A program made the translations under genes and the position numbers. DNA of 42,758 nt. It comes from an uncultured Clostridium sp. (GTDB lineage: Bacteria > Bacillota > Clostridia > TANB77 > CAG-508). The stretch is taken from the NCBI GenBank assembly GCA_947569365.1, contig CANOSM010000016.1:1-42758 (forward strand), given 5' to 3'. A model generated the notes under the pieces. It was not told the origin of the DNA. It was given only the letters and a program-made list of their open reading frames with translations, and ran no database searches. How positions within the stretch are numbered: the stretch's first letter is position 1; each line of letters opens with the position of its first letter. This document shows, piece by piece, positions 16,752-25,335 of the stretch.

Positions 16752-18011
16752 TTATATATATATTCTTTTTAATGTAAAACATAGAAGTTCCCATTTAAGG
16801 TCAACTTTTTCTAGATATCTAAGCGAAAATTCTTTGAAGCCCATATTCTATTTTATTTGCCTCAATATTCCTTCACAATATTATGTTCTTTTCAGCTCAT
16901 TTCAATACCTTTTATAAACATGGGATTTATTTTCGATTCTTGCTTTAGTTTCCATAACTTCTTGTTAAATTTAATTTACCTATTTCCTTGTGATTTGGTA
17001 CATTTGCTTTTGTGAGTACAGTTATTGCAATTAGAGCATTCATAAAATATGCTTTTTTTAATAAATTCAGTTTCTGTTTTAGCTTATCTTGTTTTTATAT
17101 ATATATTCTAATTTTTTACCTTCTGAATATATATATATATGAAATTATCATTTATTTCATAATAATATATATATTATATTTTATGAATTTAAATTTCTTT
17201 GTTTGTTCTTTATGAGAAAGTGGTATTTAATGCAATTCTTTATACGAAATTTCTTTAAAAAATTTATAGTTTTCTTGTCACATCCATTATTTGTACCTGT
17301 ACTATCTGGAAATTTCTTGAACAACCTTTTATATCCATTATAATGAGGTATAAGCATTCTATTGTCATTTCTATTTTGTTTTCTGTTTTTCTAATCATTT
17401 ATTTAATATATCTGATAACATATTTGAAAATTCTTCCAGTTCTTCTGGTGTAATATCTTCTGACTTAATTTCTTTATCTGGGTACATTTTTTCTTCATTT
17501 AAATTATCTATTTTTTTATTAATTTATGAACTTTTTCTTGTAGTTTTGTTCTATATTTTTCTACTGTTTTCTTCCACACAAAAGTATATATTTATTTGCC
17601 TTTGCTTTAATCTTTGTTCCATTTACAAAATACAACTTTGTATTAATATATATATATATTCTTTTTTCTCAAGAACTACAAGTAATTCAACAAATACATC
17701 TTCTATTATAATTTTTATTTTGTCTTTTCTATATGAATTGATAACATTTCTTGTTGTTTTATTTCCTTCTGTTGACCATATGAATTGTATATAACTTTTT
17801 ACTGCTTCTGCTATTAGTCTTGAAGAATATCTTTTTCTTTTATATGCATACATTAATATTTTAACATCATTTTTGAGGCGTATGCACTACTTCCTAGTAG
17901 AGAAGATGTTTCTAGTAGTTTATCTATATTAATATTATTATCTATTAAATCATTCAATACAAATACTACATCTTCTTTATCTATTAATGTTTTACTGTTA
18001 AATTGTATCAT
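16752..18011 (-). pseudogene. decayed IS1182-family transposase
   Basis: Read on the minus strand, pieces in different frames give the order of an IS1182-type transposase: a start MIQFNSKTLIDKEDVVFVLN, then the DUF772-like block YKRKRYSSRLIAEAVKSYIQ and FIWSTEG (the most intact piece, 17623-17853), then LYFVNGTKIKAKANKY, the usual DGTKIEANANKY segment, and near the end QIK-NMGFKEFSLRYLEKVDLKWELLCF, the C-terminal signature. Frameshifts and stops (for example a TAA after MMLKY near 17850 and a TAG in the QIK-NMGF segment near 16860) break it repeatedly. No terminal repeats could be placed. It fills most of the stretch between the two ISAs1-like copies. Confidence 0.75.
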
Positions 18012-18051
18012 TAAGATATTAATTCGTTTGTATTTTCATCATTTATACACA

Positions 18052-18083
18052 AAAATTCCAGTGATTTCTCACTGGATTTTTTG
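18052..18083. terminator. bidirectional terminator of the 118-residue gene
   Basis: CCAGTGA (18058-18064) pairs with TCACTGG (18069-18075) around a 4-base loop (GAAA on the minus strand), extended by A/T pairs and with T-runs both ways. The TGA stop of the gene lies in the stem. A near-identical terminator, with the same flanking ATACACAAAAATTCCAG, occurs at 20446-20476. Confidence 0.8.
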
Positions 18084-18425
18084 CTTTTCTTCTACTCTTT
18101 TGTATGTGCAGACTTTATACATCCTTGTATATTCCACGTCTACAAGTTCTTTATCTTCGTGATTTCTTAGTATTGGCAAATTTTCAGAGTATATTATCGT
18201 ATTTTTCTGTACGACTTTTTTTATCTTCTGATAATTTTGCCATAAGTCTAGATAAGAGTAATTAGTTCCAGCTACTGATTCTAGTAATAAAAAAAGAACT
18301 AAAAACTCCTTTGCCTTATGCCGGCTACTAAATTTTATGTAGCCGTTGTCTATAAATTGTATACCTAGAGGCAAAATCTTAGCAAGTTCTGCCTCAATTT
18401 TTTTGGCTTTTATAACTGTATTCAT
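18069..18425 (-). CDS. orphan hypothetical protein, 118 residues, inside the mobile island
   Basis: I do not recognise this protein. It starts with a Lys/Glu-rich helix (MNTVIKAKKIEAELAKILPL), has a hydrophobic centre (EFLVLFLLLESVAGTNYSYL) that could be one buried or membrane helix, and a polar basic C terminus (KVCTYKRVEEKQKIQ). Its expression signals are unusually complete: a consensus promoter, GGAGGGG before the ATG and a terminator overlapping the TGA stop. Its base composition is less AT-rich than that of the flanking DNA. It lies between the decayed IS1182-like gene and MITE copy C, inside the segment inferred to be inverted, so it may be cargo. TGA as stop is rare in this window. Confidence 0.65.
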   Translation of the reverse strand: MNTVIKAKKIEAELAKILPLGIQFIDNGYIKFSSRHKAKEFLVLFLLLESVAGTNYSYLDLWQNYQKIKKVVQKNTIIYSENLPILRNHEDKELVDVEYTRMYKVCTYKRVEEKQKIQ

Positions 18426-18460
18426 AACAGCCCCTCCATTATAATAAGTAATATATATAT

Positions 18461-18489
18461 ATTATACTACATTTTCAGAATTATGTCAA
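18461..18489 (-). promoter_or_regulatory. consensus promoter of the 118-residue gene
   Basis: TTGACA (18489-18484) and TATAAT (18466-18461) on the minus strand with a 17-base spacer: both hexamers are perfect. It is the best promoter in the window. Confidence 0.85.
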
Positions 18490-18507
18490 TTGATAAAAAT
18501 ATTATGT

Positions 18508-18726
18508 CAGGACAAAGACATGAAATTAATTTATTATAGTATTTAAACTTAATAAAACCAACGGTTTCGAGCATTTAAAAATACAAAAAAACGCTGTAAC
18601 TATTAAAAAATCAATAGTTACATTAAATGAATTTTTAAAAATTTTATTTTAAGTAAAAAAATCCTTATAATCACTGATATACTTGGCTTACAGTGATTGA
18701 AAAAATTTTTTCATGTCTTTTTCTTG
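18508..18726 (-). mobile_element. 219-bp divergent member of the MITE family, copy C
   Basis: Ends are CAGGACAAAGACATGAAA on the left and TTTCATGTCTTTTTCTTG on the right, and it is flanked by a perfect 9-bp target duplication ATATTATGT (18499-18507 and 18727-18735). It shares termini and an internal CGCTGTAACTATTAAAAAAT-type block with the 289-bp copies but is shorter and diverged inside. The strand is uncertain because the ends are palindromic. Its right TSD copy abuts the start of the ISAs1-like copy at 18736. Confidence 0.8.
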
Positions 18727-18735
18727 ATATTATGT

Positions 18736-20079
18736 TAGGGTAAAAAAATTCTCTTGCAGAAATTACCAGTTACTCTTTTTTATATGTTTGAGGAATTATT
18801 TTAAATAGTAGTTCCTCAAATTCTTTTGGATAATTAACATATCTATTCATTTTCCTTTTGGTACTTAATTTTATTATATTTTCATTTTTATTTTCTTTAT
18901 CATACCTTTTATCCATTTTTATTATGTTATAGCATAACTTCCTTAATATTGATAGATTCTCCAATGCATTATCTTTTCTGTTTCTACTTAAGTCTTCATA
19001 AAAATGCATATCTAATACCCAATATAAATTATTCTCTATTTGCCAATGTTTCCTTATTATCTTCCCTATTTTTTCCACTGGTAAGTCTATCCTAGAAAAA
19101 TAATATCTAACACTATTATCATGTACTGTTGTATTATTTATCGCCATCACTACACTTTTTATATGTTTCCATTTTTTATCCTTTAATCATCTTACATTAT
19201 TCGTTTTCACATATATTCTTTCTTCCCCTCGTCCATGCCTATTTTCTCTTGTTATATATACTTCAAATTTTTCCTCATAACTATTTCTATATTCTAAATT
19301 TTCTTCTTTCTTTTTTGGGTTTATTTTTTTATTAAAATCTTCTTCTACTTCATCTTTAAAAAATTCTATTGTTTCTTTATTTGTACCTTTATTATTTAAT
19401 TTTATTGGTAATACAAAATTTCCTCCTTTTTTTATGAGCTTATCCATTATTTCTATTTGTGTTCCTATTGCATCTATTGTTATTATACAACCATCTATAT
19501 CCAATATATCTATAAGTTCTGGTATCGCTGTTATCTCATTAGATTTATCATCTACTTTTACTTGTCCTATTGCTATCCATATATCTGCTAAATATGCACT
19601 TACTATATGTGGTATATTACCATTAGTGCATTTCTCTGTTGCTCCTCTTATCGCTTTTCCATCTATTATTATTTGTTTTCCTTTTTTATTCTTTATAATT
19701 TCATTTATCCAATTCATAAATATTATTAAAAATTCTTTTGGATTAATAATTCTGAATACATTTCTAAATGTTCTGAAGTTGGTATTCCATTCCATAAATT
19801 TAATTTTTTATCAAATCATTTTTCTTTTGCTTTGGCATAATCATATATATCTTCAAAGTCTATGCATTTGTTTAATATTCCGCATACTGACATTACTATT
19901 ATGTGTGTTAAACAGTGTCTTTTTCCCAAACTATCTCTTACATCTACTATTTCTTCAAACATTTCTATTAACATTTCCAATTTCATATCTCCATCTTTTG
20001 TTTTTGATATTTTATCAAAAAGATTTCTATTTGTCTCTATTTTTATTGGGAATTTCTATAAGAGAATTTTTTTACCCTA
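18736..20079 (-). mobile_element. ISAs1-like insertion sequence, copy 2, near full length
   Basis: 1344 bp, bounded by TAGGGTAAAAAAATTCTCTT-type inverted repeats that extend about 28 bp with a few mismatches. It is in inverse orientation to the copy at 15825-16720. Its left flank is the TSD of MITE C (ATATTATGT) and its right flank is GGATGTAG, which do not match each other. The right flank instead matches the complement of the far end of copy 1 (GGATGTAGA). Confidence 0.85.
18770..19986 (-). pseudogene. ISAs1-family transposase with two in-frame UGA codons and one frameshift
   Basis: The frame from 19986 reads MKLEMLIEMFEEIVDVRDSL, YDYAKAKEK, then TGA (19816-19818) where ISAs1 proteins have the Trp of their KEKW-like motif, then FDKKLNLWNGIPTS. 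A single-base loss near 19772 follows in the GIPSHDTF-like motif. The next piece carries the catalytic Asp residues in IIIDGKAIRGA and ITIDAIGTQ and ends at TGA 19187-19189, again at an expected Trp (NNVR-TGA-LKDKKWKHIK). The last piece has HWQIENNLYW and FYEDLSR with the catalytic Glu. All DDE residues survive. Other Trp codons in the gene are TGG. As a standard-code gene it is broken; if UGA were read as Trp only the frameshift would remain. Confidence 0.8.
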
Positions 20080-20087
20080 GGATGTAG

Positions 20088-20376
20088 CAGGATAAAGACA
20101 TGAAAAAAATTTTTTATGACTTGTATCAAAGAATTACCAAAGGTTGTAAAGATTTTTAATGCTAAAATTACGCTGTAAGCATTGAAAAATAAGCATTTTT
20201 AAAAAATAACTATTTTTTTAAAAAATTGGATACTTGCTAATAGCGGATTTTCGTATTTTAACTTTCTAAAAATCTTAAGTTTCTATTTTACTGAAATTTT
20301 GTTTCAAAAAATCATTAAAAGTTTTAATACAAGCCTGTTATACGATTTCAAAATTTCATTTCGTGTCTTTATCCTG
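20088..20376 (+). mobile_element. 289-bp MITE-like element, copy D
   Basis: Ends CAGGATAAAGACATGAAA and TTTCGTGTCTTTATCCTG are perfect inverted repeats for at least 12 bp. It is flanked by the perfect 9-bp duplication AGGATGTAG (20079-20087 and 20377-20385), whose first A is the last base of the ISAs1-like copy. It therefore inserted after that IS was in place, at its very edge. Confidence 0.9.
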
Positions 20377-20445
20377 AGGATGTAGAAGTAGCAATGGCAA
20401 AAGATATTTCAATATGATATAATATTATTAAATTTTATACACAAA

Positions 20446-20476
20446 AATTCCAGCGATTTCTCACTGGAATTTTTGC
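20446..20476 (-). terminator. terminator of the frameshifted gene at 20515-21481
   Basis: CCAGCGA / TCACTGG stem with a GAAA-type loop and A/T extension, nearly identical to the terminator at 18052-18083 including the upstream ATACACAAAAATTCCAG context. It lies 39 bases beyond the stop. Confidence 0.75.
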
Positions 20477-20514
20477 TTTGGAGTTCCTATTTGTTATATT
20501 ACAATATTTTAATT

Positions 20515-21481
20515 TTATCTAGCAATATCTCTTTTTTCATTATTATTCATTGCAGGAAAAGACTTAATAATAGTTTCTTTAACATCTGGGACATTACTTT
20601 CTTGTTGCATTTTACGAGCCTTTTCTATTCTTTGTTCAGCTTTTTCTTTTTTTCCTTGTGCTTCTTCAATTAATAAAGCTGCTTCATTGCTAGTATATTT
20701 TCCTTCCTCAGCATGTCTAATATCATATATTATTTTATCCATTTTTTTAATCATATCAAAGTCTGATTGATATTGTAAATATCTAATATCTATATTTGCT
20801 TCAAAATTATTAGGAACTTTTACTCTCTTAATAACTTCATAAGCACCTAATGAACTCTCTGCTTCTCCAGTTCCTATTCCAAGTATAGCAGCTGCAGTAT
20901 GTACAATTGGTTCTAAAGATGTACCCAATTTTACTCTTCTTTCATATCTTTCACCATAACCGCTTTTCCTTGTAATCACTAAGACTTCTACAAACATGCT
21001 TGTATAGATCTTTAGGAAGATTTTTTAAATCTACATCTTTTTTTGCCCCACTTTGAAAATCACATACAGTTTTATATATTCCCAGACATTCTCCTATTGC
21101 AACACTTTCTAAATCAGCTGGTATGAATTCAGGATTATATTCTGAAATTATACTAGCAATAGTTTCTCTTCCTTCTGGAGTAAGAAGGTCGTTAAGTTTA
21201 ACCTTAGGATTTGATGCCTTTATTTTTTTTATTTTTGAATGTACAATTTCAGTTTTTTCGCTTTTTCTTTTTCTAAATATTTCAAATGGGTGTTTTGCAT
21301 TTCTTATAAGTAAAATATTAGAATTTATATTCTCCTCACGAATCTCACCAAGATCAATTAAGATCTTTTTATATTCCATATATGTTCTATATGCTTTTAA
21401 TCTAATATTATCATTTTTTAATTTTTCTTCTACACCCTCTATTCTTTGGTTTAATTTTTCTTTTATACAATTTTTATCCAT
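20515..21481 (-). pseudogene. frameshifted hypothetical gene (176- and 160-residue pieces)
   Basis: I do not recognise this family. The first piece (MDKNCIKEKLNQRIEGVEEKL onward) is helical and charged and ends KEKRLW with a TGA at 20951. The second piece overlaps it by 47 bases in another frame, starts at an ATG (20997) with no ribosome binding site, and reads smoothly from GYGERYERRVKLGTSLEPIV to a C-terminal coiled coil (ALLIEEAQGKKEKAEQRIEK). Dropping one base near 20958-20963 joins them as ...SDYKEK-GYGERYERRV..., a protein of about 325 residues. This points to one gene broken by a frameshift, though two translationally coupled genes cannot be excluded. The first piece has an excellent AGGAGGG ribosome binding site and a promoter. 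Its location next to the mobile island fits an accessory gene. Confidence 0.6.
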
Positions 21482-21537
21482 AAGTATATTCCCTCCTTTT
21501 CTCCTTTGTAATAAGTATATATCAACTATACATAATC

Positions 21538-21566
21538 ATTATATCATAATTTAAATAAAAAAGCAA
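21538..21566 (-). promoter_or_regulatory. promoter of the frameshifted gene
   Basis: TTGCTT (21566-21561) and TATAAT (21543-21538) on the minus strand, 17-base spacer. The -35 lies inside the terminator stem of the rlmB-lepA operon. Confidence 0.5.
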
Positions 21567-21603
21567 ATTATGATCCCTTTTCGAGTGTCATAATTTGCTT
21601 TTT
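21558..21603. terminator. terminator of the lepA-rlmB operon
   Basis: A 16-bp perfect stem (21558-21573 with 21588-21603), AAAAAGCAAATTATGA and its complement, with a 14-base loop and a T-run on each strand. It lies 125 bases after rlmB; the sequence between is AT-rich with no gene seen. Confidence 0.8.
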
Positions 21604-21728
21604 CCTATTATTTGTTTACTTGTATATATAGTTTTACATATTTTCCATATAAAACTTACTTTTAATTTGTTATATTATGTTCCCTACTGTATTTAAAATA
21701 TTTATACTTTCAATTATTTTACTATTAA

Positions 21729-22553
21729 TTATTGTTTATTTCTTTGCTTTACCGCTTCATATATTATAATCCCAGCTGATACTGATGCATTAAGTGAAGT
21801 AATTTTTCCTTTCATTGGAATCTTAACTAACATATCTGAGTTTTCTTTAACAAGTCTACTCATACCATATCCTTCACTTCCAATTATAATAGCAATATTT
21901 CCTTTTAAATCTTGATTATAGTAATATGTTTTAGCATCCATATCTGTTCCTATAACCCATAATCCATTTTCTTTTAATTTTCTTATTGTATCTGTTATAT
22001 TATTTACTCTTGCTATTTTTATATGTTCAACTGCACCTGCTGATACTTTACTTACTGTACTATTTACAGTAGCATTTCTTCTTTTTGGAATTATTATTCC
22101 ATGAACTCCTGCTGTCTCAGCAGTTCTTATGATAGATCCTAAGTTATGTGGATCTTCAATTCCATCCAATATTAATACAAATGCATCTTCACCTTTTGAT
22201 TTTGCAAATTCTAAAATATCTTCTACTTCACAATAATTAAATGGTGGTACAATAGCAATTACACCTTGATGATTTTTTGTTTTAGATATAAAATCTAATT
22301 TTGATTTTTCAACTTCTTTTATTATTACTTTATTTTCTTTAGCAATTGCTATAATTTTATTTATAGAACCATGTCTTTCACCACTTTGCACAAATATCTT
22401 ATTTATATCTCTATCTGAATTCAATAACTCTATTACTGAATTTCTTCCTTCTACAATATCATCATAAGAATTTTCATTATTATTAAAATCGTTTTTACTT
22501 TCTTTAAATTTATCTTTTCTATAATTTTTATTTTCTTTAAAATTACTTTTCAT
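21729..22553 (-). CDS. rlmB: TrmH/SpoU-family rRNA 2'-O-methyltransferase (RlmB type)
   Basis: A SPOUT methyltransferase that probably 2'-O-methylates a guanosine of 23S rRNA (position 2251 in E. coli numbering). After a basic, Asn-rich N-terminal tail (1-28) come the SpoU substrate-binding domain (about 30-105, VEGRNSVIELL) and the trefoil-knot catalytic domain with motif 1 GIEDPHNLGSIIRTAE, motif 2 IIGSEGYGMSRLV and motif 3 IPMKGKITSLNASVSAGI. The knot motifs carry the catalytic Arg and AdoMet-binding residues. The length of 274 is normal apart from the tail. It lies 49 bases behind lepA and is likely co-transcribed. AGAGGT precedes the ATG. Confidence 0.88.
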   Translation of the reverse strand: MKSNFKENKNYRKDKFKESKNDFNNNENSYDDIVEGRNSVIELLNSDRDINKIFVQSGERHGSINKIIAIAKENKVIIKEVEKSKLDFISKTKNHQGVIAIVPPFNYCEVEDILEFAKSKGEDAFVLILDGIEDPHNLGSIIRTAETAGVHGIIIPKRRNATVNSTVSKVSAGAVEHIKIARVNNITDTIRKLKENGLWVIGTDMDAKTYYYNQDLKGNIAIIIGSEGYGMSRLVKENSDMLVKIPMKGKITSLNASVSAGIIIYEAVKQRNKQ

Positions 22554-22602
22554 ATTTACCTCTTTTTAAAAATTCTATATTAAAGTTTTATATTCCTTAT
22601 AG

Positions 22603-24414
22603 TTATTCTTCTTCATCTAACTTCAATACTGATAAAAACGCTTCTTGTGGTATTTCAACATTTCCAATTTGTCTCATTTTCTTCTTTCCTTTTTTCTGTT
22701 TTTCTAGAAGCTTTTTCTTTCTAGTGATATCACCACCATAACATTTAGCTAACACATCTTTTCTCATTGCAGATAATGTTTCTCTTGCTATAATCTTTCC
22801 ACTCACAACTGCTTGAATTGGAATTTCAAATAATTGTCTTGGTATTACTGTTTTTAGCTTCTCAGCCATTTTTCTTCCTCTTGTATATGCAGAATCTTTA
22901 TGTACTATAAATGAAAGAGCATCTACTGATTCGTTATTAATAAATATATCTAGTTTAACAAGTTCTGCTCTTTTATATTCTTTAAATTCATAATCTACTG
23001 ATGCATATCCTTTTGTTTTTGACTTTAAAGTATCAAAAAAATCATAGATAATTTCATTTAATGGTAAATCATACTCAAGAGTCACTCTAGTTTCATCTAA
23101 GTATTTCATATCTATATATGTGCCTCTTCTTTTTTGGCATATATCCATTACATTTCCTACAAAATCTTTTGGAAGCATTATTTCTGCCTTTACTATTGGC
23201 TCTTCTATATAACTAATTTCTTGAGTTGGTGGCAAATCTGTTGGATTATAAAGTTCAGTAATTGTTCCATCTGTTTTATGTACTTTATAAATAACAGATG
23301 GTGCTGTTGTAATAAGCCCTAAATCAAATTCTCTTTCTAGTCTTTCTATTATTATTTCTAAATGTAATAATCCAAGAAATCCACATCTAAATCCAAATCC
23401 TAATGCTACAGATGTCTCTGGCTCGTATTCTAAGGCAGCATCATTTAATTTTAGTTTCTCTAAAGCAGTCTTTAAACTTTCATATTCACTACCATCTAAT
23501 GGATACATACCACAATAAACCATAGAATTTGCTTTTTTATATCCTGGAAGTGGATTATCTGCCTTTTTATTTTTATGTGTAATTGTATCACCAACATGTA
23601 CATCTGATACAGTTTTAACACTAGCTGCAATATATCCTACCTCTCCTGCTTTTAATTCTTTTGCTTCAATATATTCTCCTGCTCCAAAATATCCAACTTC
23701 TGTTACAATAAAAGATTTATTTGTTGCCATGAATAGTATTTCATCTCCAGCTTTTACAGTTCCTTCTTTTACTCTAACATAACTTATTGCTCCTTTATAA
23801 TTATCATAAAAAGAATCAAATATTAAACATTGTAATTTCCCATTTTCATCACCATCTGGTGGATTAATATCTGTTACAATTCTCTCTAGAACTTCTTCCA
23901 CATTTAATCCAGATTTTGCCGATATACATGGTGCATCCATTGAAGGAATTCCTATTATATCTTCAATCTCCTTTTTTACTTCTTCTGGTCTTGCATTTGG
24001 AAGATCTATTTTATTTATTACAGGTAATATTTCAAGATTATTATCTAATGCTAAATATACATTTGCTAAAGTTTGAGCTTCAACCCCTTGGCTCCCATCT
24101 ACTATTAATACTGCTCCTTCACAAGCAGCTAAACTTCTTGAAACTTCATAATTAAAATCTACATGACCAGGTGTATCTATTAAATTTAGAATATATGTAT
24201 TTCCGTCCTTTGCTTTATAACTCATTCTTACTGCCTGAGATTTTATTGTAATTCCTCTTTCTTTTTCTATATCCATATTATCTAAAACTTGACTTTCCAT
24301 TTCTCTTTTAGACAATACTCCTGTACATTCTATAAGTCTATCTGCAAGTGTAGACTTTCCATGATCTATATGAGCAATTATACTAAAATTTCTAATAAAT
24401 TGTTGTTTATGCAC
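22603..24414 (-). CDS. lepA: elongation factor 4 (LepA)
   Basis: A ribosome-associated translational GTPase that back-translocates or assists stalled ribosomes. G1 [14 protein letters not shown]3 DTPGH, G4 NKIDLP and G5-like SAKSG are all present in the first 180 residues, followed by domain II, EF-G-like domains III and V, and the LepA-specific C-terminal domain, ending with [20 protein letters not shown]. The length of 603 is typical. The start is GTG at 24414, with GGAG 12 bases upstream and AAAGG adjacent. It is first in an operon with rlmB. In many Firmicutes lepA lies beside hemW or gpr; here it does not. Confidence 0.95.
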   Translation of the reverse strand: MHKQQFIRNFSIIAHIDHGKSTLADRLIECTGVLSKREMESQVLDNMDIEKERGITIKSQAVRMSYKAKDGNTYILNLIDTPGHVDFNYEVSRSLAACEGAVLIVDGSQGVEAQTLANVYLALDNNLEILPVINKIDLPNARPEEVKKEIEDIIGIPSMDAPCISAKSGLNVEEVLERIVTDINPPDGDENGKLQCLIFDSFYDNYKGAISYVRVKEGTVKAGDEILFMATNKSFIVTEVGYFGAGEYIEAKELKAGEVGYIAASVKTVSDVHVGDTITHKNKKADNPLPGYKKANSMVYCGMYPLDGSEYESLKTALEKLKLNDAALEYEPETSVALGFGFRCGFLGLLHLEIIIERLEREFDLGLITTAPSVIYKVHKTDGTITELYNPTDLPPTQEISYIEEPIVKAEIMLPKDFVGNVMDICQKRRGTYIDMKYLDETRVTLEYDLPLNEIIYDFFDTLKSKTKGYASVDYEFKEYKRAELVKLDIFINNESVDALSFIVHKDSAYTRGRKMAEKLKTVIPRQLFEIPIQAVVSGKIIARETLSAMRKDVLAKCYGGDITRKKKLLEKQKKGKKKMRQIGNVEIPQEAFLSVLKLDEEE

Positions 24415-24469
24415 CTTTCTTCTCCTTGCTAAAATATTTTTTATTGTATATTTAAAAAACGTTTTTTCT

Positions 24470-24499
24470 ATTGTATCATAGTATTTGACTTAATATCAA
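24470..24499 (-). promoter_or_regulatory. promoter of lepA-rlmB
   Basis: TTGATA (24499-24494) and TACAAT (24475-24470) on the minus strand with an 18-base spacer, 55 bases before the GTG. Confidence 0.65.
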
Positions 24500-24521
24500 T
24501 ATATATATTAATTTAAAACAT

Positions 24522-24573
24522 AAAAGAAGTATCTCATTTAAAATAATTCTTTTAAAATAAAAATACTTCTTTT
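24522..24573 (-). terminator. terminator after the 201-residue membrane protein gene
   Basis: AAAAGAAGTAT (24522-24532) pairs with ATACTTCTTTT (24563-24573). The loop is long (30 bases). It lies directly behind the stop codon of the minus-strand gene. Confidence 0.6.
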
Positions 24574-24577
24574 TTTC

Positions 24578-25183
24578 TTATATTATAAACCATATAGCTC
24601 CACTTGGTATATAGTATATAACAATTCCTAATGCCATAAGCCAAGCCCAATTTGGAACATTATATTCTGTAACATCTAGTGGATTGAAAGATATCTTACC
24701 ATTTTCTCCAAAAATCTTCTTATCCTTATTATCATTTATTAATTCTACTACTTTATCAATAGCATCATCTAATATAGTTCTTTCTATTGGTACCTCATTT
24801 GTAAAATCAACTTTATAACTATCTATTTCATCAGCAGTAAACTTAGTAGAGAATTCTCTTGATTCTTTTGGCTTTAGATCTGTTACTGTCAAATATCTAG
24901 TTTGTAATAATATATTTCCATCATAAGCTCTAATTCTTATATATTTTTTATCTATTTTATAATCTGATGTGTTAATTACTTTTCCTGTAAATATTCCTTG
25001 TCTTCTATTAGCTTTTACATTAACAGTCTCTACTGTTATTCCTTCGTCTGATTTTATCACATTTGTTGCCTCAGATAAATTAGCATATGAATTTGTAATA
25101 AGTACATTTGAAGCTATATTAGAAAAGATATAAAAAGCAATTATACATAAGCAATAATTTCGAAAGGTTTTTAATCTATCCAT
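24578..25183 (-). CDS. exported protein with C-terminal membrane anchor
   Basis: Signal peptide or anchor at about 10-34 (NYCLCIIAFYIFSNIASNVLI), an extracytoplasmic beta-rich domain (about 45-125) that resembles an FxLYD or similar Ig-like fold (VKANRRQGIFTGKVINTSDY, then LKPKESREF), a helical stretch (ILDDAIDKVVELINDNKDK) and a C-terminal membrane helix (about 178-200, WAWLMALGIVIYYIPSGAIW). The fold assignment is tentative; the function is unknown. It has its own promoter, AGGAGG before the ATG and a terminator, so it is monocistronic. Confidence 0.65.
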   Translation of the reverse strand: MDRLKTFRNYCLCIIAFYIFSNIASNVLITNSYANLSEATNVIKSDEGITVETVNVKANRRQGIFTGKVINTSDYKIDKKYIRIRAYDGNILLQTRYLTVTDLKPKESREFSTKFTADEIDSYKVDFTNEVPIERTILDDAIDKVVELINDNKDKKIFGENGKISFNPLDVTEYNVPNWAWLMALGIVIYYIPSGAIWFII

Positions 25184-25219
25184 AGAATGGATCCTCCTAT
25201 ATTTTCCAATTACTATTAT

Positions 25220-25248
25220 ATTATAACATACTTTTCTCTCATTTTCAA
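25220..25248 (-). promoter_or_regulatory. promoter of the 201-residue membrane protein gene
   Basis: TTGAAA (25248-25243) and TATAAT (25225-25220) on the minus strand with a 17-base spacer. Confidence 0.7.
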
Positions 25249-25335
25249 TATTTTAAGTTTTTATGACATATGCCACATGCACATATAAATATTTATATTA
25301 TTTTTAATCCATTTTTTTATAATATAAAAAATAAT

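Noticed and set aside
17090..17180. Runs of TATATATA as a tandem repeat or origin-like region
   Set aside because: Such runs are scattered in all intergenic DNA here and show no DnaA boxes or regular repeat unit.
16721..17800. Small hydrophobic plus-strand reading frames that look like membrane peptides
   Set aside because: They are the reverse complement of the AT-rich, decayed IS1182-like transposase; they have no ribosome binding sites and are full of Phe, Ile, Leu and Tyr codons typical of antisense AT-rich DNA.
4813..20376. The repeated 289-bp blocks as a CRISPR array or structured RNA gene family
   Set aside because: Copies are widely spaced, in both orientations, with terminal inverted repeats and perfect 9-bp target duplications, which fits transposition. 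There is no repeat-spacer pattern.
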